Shown here piece after piece: positions 6,606-10,347 of a stretch of 10,347 nt of DNA. Origin of the DNA: an uncultured Pseudomonadota bacterium. GTDB taxonomy: Bacteria; Myxococcota_A; UBA796; UBA9615. Below the pieces are notes generated by a model, which worked only from the letters and a program-made list of their open reading frames with translations, had not been told where the DNA came from and made no database searches. The stretch lies in the NCBI GenBank assembly GCA_937907595.1, contig CALCXL010000398.1, forward strand, positions 1-10,347. The letters are read 5' to 3'. Positions within the stretch are counted from its first letter, which is position 1. Each line of letters starts with the position of its first letter. The position numbers and the translations under genes were made by a program.

Positions 6606-7982
6606 TTGAAGAGAAGCCCCCCCGCCCGCGTAGGCGATGAGTTGGAGGTCCTCGCCGGCCCCTGGGACAACACCGGCTGCGCCCGCAGCGACGTCGACGG
6701 CTGGGAGCTCCGCGCGGCCGGCGCCCTGCCCGGCGAGCGCGCGGTGGTTCGCGTCGATGCGGTCAGCCGCGGCGCGCCGGTGCTCTTCGGCCACCGGGTG
6801 CGCACCCTCGCCGACGGAGCCGTCCAGCGGCGCAAGTCCCCCTGTTCGGTGCACGTGCGCTGCGGCGGGTGCCCGCTGATCGTCTCGGGCGAGGGCCAGT
6901 TCGCCGCGAAGATCAGCTCCGGCCTGGGCTCCCTGCCCGCGGCCCTGGCGTCGACCCTGTCTGAACCCGACGCCTGGATCCGGTCCCCCCGCGACCTGGG
7001 CTACCGGCACAAAGGGGCGTTGCTGCCGGACTGGGGGCGCCGCCTCAAGCTCGGCGGCTTCGCGCGCGGCACCCACGAGGTGGTGGATCACGCCGGCTGC
7101 TCGGTGCTGGCGCCGTCCCTGCTCCGCGCGGCCGGAGCGGCGCACAAGCGGCTGGATCCGGTGCTCAGCGAAGGCCGCGGCGGGGTGCAGCCTCCGGGGG
7201 ATCCCGGCGCCGACAACGCCCTGCGCAGCCTGGTCTTGCGGGGAAACCGCGGCGGCCAGGTGCTGCTGACGGCGGTGGGCTGGTCCGAATCGGCCCGGCC
7301 CTGGTTGGAGGAGGCCCTTGCCGATGCCGTGGGCGACGGCGTCGACGGCGTGCACTTCCAGGCCTTCGGTGCCCCGGGCGATCGCGTGGAGGGCCCGGAG
7401 CCCACCGAGCGACTGGCCGGCGCCGGCACCCTGCGCGAGGAGATCGCGGGGGTGGAGCTGACCCTGCGTCCCCTCGCCTTCTTCCAGGTGAACCCCGACG
7501 TGCTCGAGGGCATGGTTGGCCTGCTGCGCCACGAGCTCCCCGACCGGGGCGTGCTGCTCGACCTGTACTGCGGAGGCGGGGCCCTCGGCATCTCCCTGGC
7601 CGCCGGGCGCCCGGACCTGCGTGTGATCGGCGTCGAGCGGGACGGGCGCGCGCTCGCCTCCGCCGGAAAGGACGCCCGCCGCCTGGGCATCGACGCCACC
7701 TGGCTGGAGGGCAGCCCGGAGTCCTGCGCCCCGGAGCTCCCCGCGTCCCCCGACGTCGTGCTGCTGGATCCTCCGCGCTCGGGACTGAAGGCCGCGGCCC
7801 TGGCCGCAGTCCTGGCGCTGGCCCCGACCCACATCGTCTACGTCGCATGCCACGGCCCGTCCCTGGCCCGGGACTCCGCGGCGATTCTGGCCGCCGGCTA
7901 CCGCGTTCGCCGCCTGGTGCCCGCCGACATGCTGCCGCAGACCCCGCACGTGGAGTGGCTGGCCTTCTTCGAACGGACCTGA
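6606..7982 (+). CDS. rlmD: 23S rRNA (uracil-C5)-methyltransferase, RlmD/RumA type
   Basis: SAM-dependent enzyme of 458 aa that should methylate C5 of a uridine in 23S rRNA (U1939 in E. coli numbering for RlmD). Residues 1-60 form a TRAM-like RNA-binding beta barrel. Cys80, Cys86, Cys89 and Cys165 give C-x5-C-x2-C-x75-C, the spacing class of the RlmD [4Fe-4S] cluster. FFQVN precedes the methyltransferase domain, with SAM motif DLYCGGG (319-325), LLDPPRSGL (D388) and the catalytic nucleophile Cys415 in YVACHGPSLARD. Glu450 in PQTPHVE is the expected general base, so all key residues are present. The TTG start at 6606 has AAAGGAG 5 nt upstream. It diverges from infA, placing two translation-related genes around one control region. 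A stem-loop overlaps its stop codon. Sequence cannot fully separate RlmD from RlmCD or TrmA-like relatives, but the TRAM region and cysteine set favour RlmD. Confidence 0.9.
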   Translation: MKRSPPARVGDELEVLAGPWDNTGCARSDVDGWELRAAGALPGERAVVRVDAVSRGAPVLFGHRVRTLADGAVQRRKSPCSVHVRCGGCPLIVSGEGQFAAKISSGLGSLPAALASTLSEPDAWIRSPRDLGYRHKGALLPDWGRRLKLGGFARGTHEVVDHAGCSVLAPSLLRAAGAAHKRLDPVLSEGRGGVQPPGDPGADNALRSLVLRGNRGGQVLLTAVGWSESARPWLEEALADAVGDGVDGVHFQAFGAPGDRVEGPEPTERLAGAGTLREEIAGVELTLRPLAFFQVNPDVLEGMVGLLRHELPDRGVLLDLYCGGGALGISLAAGRPDLRVIGVERDGRALASAGKDARRLGIDATWLEGSPESCAPELPASPDVVLLDPPRSGLKAAALAAVLALAPTHIVYVACHGPSLARDSAAILAAGYRVRRLVPADMLPQTPHVEWLAFFERT

Positions 7983-8012
7983 TCGGAAGCCGACGGCGAG
8001 ACGTCGCCGATC
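7981..8012. terminator. Stem-loop between convergent rlmD and diguanylate cyclase genes
   Basis: Outer stem GATCGG (7981-7986) with CCGATC (8007-8012), then a 4-nt bulge on the 5' side, then inner stem CGACG (7991-7995) with CGTCG (8002-8006) around a 6-nt loop: 11 pairs in all. A competing 6-bp hairpin, CGGCGA with TCGCCG, occupies 7994-8009. The structure overlaps the rlmD TGA and ends 3 bp from the stop of the convergent gene. No U-tract is seen on either strand. A shared terminator is inferred from position. Confidence 0.5.
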
Positions 8013-8015
8013 CCG

Positions 8016-8984
8016 TCAGTCCTCAGGCGGCAGGCTGCGCCAGGGCTGCACGTCGGGCCCGTCGGAGTCGCGGGGGGGGGCCACCACCACCTGGTTCCGA
8101 CCGGCTCCCTTGGCGCCGTACAGCGCGTCGTCCGCCCGGGCCAGCCAGGCGTCCACGGGCTCCTGCGGTCCCCGCTCGGCCACGCCGAAGGACGCGGTGA
8201 TCTGCAGGCCGGGCGCCACGCCGCTCAGATCCGTCGCCTCCAGCAGGGCGCGGCAGCGCTCGGCCACCTCCGCGGCGGCGGCCCGATCCTGCTCGGGCAG
8301 GACGACAAGGAACTCCTCCCCGCCGTAGCGCACGCCGTGCTCCCGCGGGCCCAGCTGGGCCGTGAGCTCCGCCCCCACGCGGGCCAGCACCGTGTCCCCG
8401 ACCAGGTGGCCGTGGGTGTCGTTGATGTCCTTGAAGTGGTCCAGATCCATGAGGAAAAGGCTGACGGGGACTTGCCGGCGGGTCGCGTCGGCCAGGACCG
8501 TCGGCAAGCGCTCGGCCACCCACGCGCGGGTGTTCAGCCCCGTCAGGTGGTCGCGCTCGGCGGCCCGGATGCGGTCGCTGACGTCGCTGTGGTAGCGCGC
8601 CTCGTCCTCCGGCATCCACTGGAAGCGCAGCAGGACGTCGCCCAGCCGGATCTTGTCCCCGGCGATCAGCCACCCCTCGCCCGTGGGGTTGCCGTTGATC
8701 AGCACGCCGTTGGTGCTGCCGTTGTCGCTGATCTTGGTGGCGATGTGCCCGTCCCGGGACTTCACCACGCAGATGGCGTGGTACCGGGACACCGACGGGG
8801 CGTTGATGCGGACGTCGGCGTCCTCAGCCCGGCCGATGCGGTGCGCCCGCCGGCCGGGATCCAGAGCGAAGAACGCACCGATCTCCGGCCCTTCCAGGAC
8901 GGTGATGGTGGCGCTTAGTCGTTCGTCGCCGGCCTTCTTCTTCTTGCCGTCGACAATGACCGTCCTTGGTTCTTCGTCCGACAT
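8016..8984 (-). CDS. FHA-GGDEF diguanylate cyclase
   Basis: Cytosolic 322-aa signalling enzyme expected to make cyclic di-GMP from two GTP. An FHA domain (about 26-121) binds phosphothreonine: IGRAEDADV (50-58), SRYHA (66-70) and DNGSTNGVLING (87-98). A GGDEF domain (about 140-300) follows: DHLTGLNTR (145-153), metal site MDLDHFKDIND (D180), and active site RYGGEEF (GGEEF at 221-225). Catalytic residues are intact. At the product-inhibition I-site (RxxD five residues before GGEEF) the sequence is GPRE, so feedback inhibition is probably lost. There is no membrane segment; input should come through FHA binding of a phosphorylated partner, for which Ser/Thr kinases such as the one in this window are natural candidates. 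The short N-terminus has a Thr (T8) in TVIVD followed by four lysines. It lies 38 bp after the DsbA-like gene on the same strand and may be co-transcribed. Confidence 0.94.
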   Translation of the reverse strand: MSDEEPRTVIVDGKKKKAGDERLSATITVLEGPEIGAFFALDPGRRAHRIGRAEDADVRINAPSVSRYHAICVVKSRDGHIATKISDNGSTNGVLINGNPTGEGWLIAGDKIRLGDVLLRFQWMPEDEARYHSDVSDRIRAAERDHLTGLNTRAWVAERLPTVLADATRRQVPVSLFLMDLDHFKDINDTHGHLVGDTVLARVGAELTAQLGPREHGVRYGGEEFLVVLPEQDRAAAAEVAERCRALLEATDLSGVAPGLQITASFGVAERGPQEPVDAWLARADDALYGAKGAGRNQVVVAPPRDSDGPDVQPWRSLPPED

Positions 8985-9007
8985 GGCTCCAGCGGGGGCC
9001 GGAAGGG

Positions 9008-9023
9008 GCGCAGGTTCCTGCGC
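9008..9023 (-). terminator. Perfect inverted repeat at the stop of the DsbA-like gene
   Basis: GCGCAGG (9008-9014) and CCTGCGC (9017-9023) are perfect complements separated by 2 nt, giving in RNA a 6-bp stem with a 4-nt loop. The repeat begins at the last base of the TAG stop and ends 23 bp before the start of the diguanylate cyclase gene. No U-tract follows. It may separate expression of the two genes or protect the upstream mRNA end. Confidence 0.4.
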
Positions 9024-10108
9024 TAGAGGAGGCCCTTGGCCTTCAACTCGGCGTCGATGACCTCCTTGAACTGCTCGAAGGGGCGGGCGCCGTTGAGGAA
9101 CACACCGTTGATGAAGAAGGCGGGCGTGCCCGAGACGCCGGCCATCTCGCCGTCGGCCTTGTCCTTCTCGATGTCCTCGGCGTACTTGCCGCTGTCCAGG
9201 CAGGTGGCGAACGCGGCGGCGTCCAGGCCCAGGGTCCCGGCGTAGGACTTCAGGTCCTCGTCCTTGAGCGCGCGCTGGTTCTCGAAGAGCTTGTCGTGGT
9301 ACTCCCAGAACTTGCCCTGCTCGTCCGCGCAGTGGGAGGCCTCACCGGCCTTCGGCGCCTCGGGGTGCATCGGCAGGGGGAAGTCGCGGAAGGTCAGGCT
9401 GATCTTGTCGCCGTAGGCTTCCTTGACCTGCGTGAGGGCGTCGTTGACGCGCGAGCAGTAGGGGCACTGGAAGTCGGAGAACTCGACGATGGTGATCGGC
9501 GCGTCCTTGTTCCCGTAGGTCGGGTCGTTGTCCATGCTCACGTCGAAGCGCAGGGGCTCCAGGAGCACCTCCACCCCGGCGCCCTCACGCAGGCCGGAGA
9601 TGAGGGCCGTGCGGGCGTCCTGCTCGGCCTGGCGCTTCATGAACGCCTTGACCCGGTCCTTGACCTTGTCGAACTCGACGCCGCCGCGGGGCGGGTTCTT
9701 GTCGAAGTAGGCCTTGGCCTCCTCGTCGGACGGCTCCACGGCCTTGGCGGCGATCTCCTTGGCCTCCAGCTCGTCGCGGGTGATGCCCTGCTTGGTGGCT
9801 TCCTCGGAGAGGAGCTGCTCGTCGATGAGCTCGTCCAGCGTCTGCTTGCGGATCTCGTACTCCTGCGTCTTCAGGCGCACGAGCTTGCCGGCGGCGCGGC
9901 GATCGAGCTCCGCCACCGTGATCTCCGCCCGACCGATCTTCGCGGCCAGCTTGCCGGAGTTCGCCCCCGCCGAAGCCGCCGTGGCGGGCGCAGCAGAGGT
10001 GTGGGCTGCGGCGGGCGCGGCCGTGGTGGAGGTGCCACCGCTGCACGCCGGCAGCGCCAGGAGCGCGGCCAGGGGCAGGGAACAGAGCAGGGTGCGGGTC
10101 ATGGACAT
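9023..10108 (-). CDS. Lipoprotein with SurA-like N-terminal region and DsbA-type thioredoxin domain
   Basis: Predicted periplasmic lipoprotein of 361 aa. The signal sequence ends in lipobox LPAC with Cys22, followed by a low-complexity Ala/Thr/Ser linker (to about 50). Residues about 53-185 (KLAAKIGRAEITVAELD, then a long helical stretch with TLDELIDEQLLSEEATKQG) resemble the N-terminal helical region of SurA/PpiC-type chaperones; no rotamase domain follows. Residues about 190-361 are a DsbA-family thioredoxin fold: ITIVEFSDFQ then C215-P-Y-C218, the FWEYHDKLFENQ helix, and the cis-proline loop GTP (P329). The active site is complete, so thiol oxidation or disulfide exchange in exported proteins is likely, with the helical part possibly binding unfolded clients. 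ATG at 10108 has AAGGA 9 nt upstream and opens directly on the signal sequence; upstream extensions would bury it. The Cys9 inside the signal is unlikely to be a lipidation site. Confidence 0.92.
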   Translation of the reverse strand: MSMTRTLLCSLPLAALLALPACSGGTSTTAAPAAAHTSAAPATAASAGANSGKLAAKIGRAEITVAELDRRAAGKLVRLKTQEYEIRKQTLDELIDEQLLSEEATKQGITRDELEAKEIAAKAVEPSDEEAKAYFDKNPPRGGVEFDKVKDRVKAFMKRQAEQDARTALISGLREGAGVEVLLEPLRFDVSMDNDPTYGNKDAPITIVEFSDFQCPYCSRVNDALTQVKEAYGDKISLTFRDFPLPMHPEAPKAGEASHCADEQGKFWEYHDKLFENQRALKDEDLKSYAGTLGLDAAAFATCLDSGKYAEDIEKDKADGEMAGVSGTPAFFINGVFLNGARPFEQFKEVIDAELKAKGLL

Positions 10109-10224
10109 CAAGAAGAATCCTTGGGCTTGGTGCGAAGGCTGGTCGACGCGGGGCTGAACCCCCGATTCGTGCTGCGCCTTCCCCGCCCGTGCGCGGAGCT
10201 GCGCGGCGCGGGGCGGGGCGCGGC

Positions 10225-10233
10225 AAGATACCA
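10225..10233 (-). promoter_or_regulatory. Possible extended -10 promoter for the DsbA-like lipoprotein gene
   Basis: The minus strand reads TGGTATCTT (10233-10225), that is TG-n followed by a -10-like TATCTT. The hexamer 17 nt upstream (GTGCCC) does not resemble a -35, so any activity would rest on the extended -10. Transcription would start near 10218 and leave a leader of about 110 nt. The rest of 10109-10347 shows GC-rich inverted repeats and an AT-richer right end, but no gene I can support. Confidence 0.3.
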
Positions 10234-10347
10234 GAGAGAACCGGAGGGGGCACCCGATCGGTCGTCGGGCCGCAACACCGGAGGCCCGGGCCGGGGCACG
10301 GTCGACCACGGCATGCGCCCACCGTGCTTCTTATCAATTCGATACTT

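Noticed and set aside
6537..7949. Minus-strand open frame of 470 codons opposite rlmD
   Set aside because: Gln/Ala/Gly/His-rich shadow; the plus strand holds every RlmD catalytic and cluster residue.
10149..10163. GC hairpin in the leader of the DsbA-like gene, possible tRNA-like or riboswitch element
   Set aside because: Only a 5-bp stem; no tRNA T-loop, anticodon arm or riboswitch core could be found around it.

Overview
This is a very GC-rich window with 10 protein-coding genes packed tightly on both strands. The gene set includes a Ser/Thr kinase fused to an AAA-type ATPase, an FHA-GGDEF protein, CAP-domain envelope proteins, a SurA-like/DsbA lipoprotein and many GTG/TTG starts. That suggests a large-genome Gram-negative bacterium of the Myxococcota (deltaproteobacterial) type. 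This is an inference from gene content and base composition; no taxonomic marker in the window settles it. I see no tRNA, rRNA, CRISPR array, insertion sequence or phage gene.

Left block (1-3896, minus strand): three overlapping genes read leftward. First is a 323-aa soluble protein that I read, tentatively, as a degenerate CHAT (caspase-like) domain with a helical tail. A 4-bp overlap leads to a signal-peptide-bearing phosphodiester glycosidase (NAGPA/DUF2233 family). A 10-bp overlap then leads to a Ser/Thr kinase-ATPase that runs off the left edge. The overlaps imply one translationally coupled operon. The grouping is the best candidate for an undescribed system here.

Centre-left (3989-5835, plus strand): two consecutive CAP/SCP-superfamily envelope proteins. 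The first is held by an N-terminal membrane helix; the second is a lipoprotein with a C-terminal Ig-like domain.

Centre (5873-7982): infA (IF-1) followed by an RRM RNA-binding protein on the minus strand, transcribed from a clear TTGACG-N17-TATCCT promoter whose leader carries a strong hairpin. Diverging from infA on the plus strand is an RlmD/RumA-type 23S rRNA uracil-C5 methyltransferase with a complete iron-sulfur cysteine set.

Right block (8016-10108, minus strand): a lipoprotein combining a SurA/PpiC-like N-terminal helical region with a CPYC DsbA-type thioredoxin domain, followed 38 bp later by an FHA-GGDEF diguanylate cyclase. The last 239 bp hold a possible extended -10 promoter and no supported gene.

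Compact perfect stem-loops without a U-tract sit at or just after the stop codons of several genes (5836-5865, 7981-8012, 9008-9023, 6161-6181). They look like the local form of transcript end or 3'-end protection.
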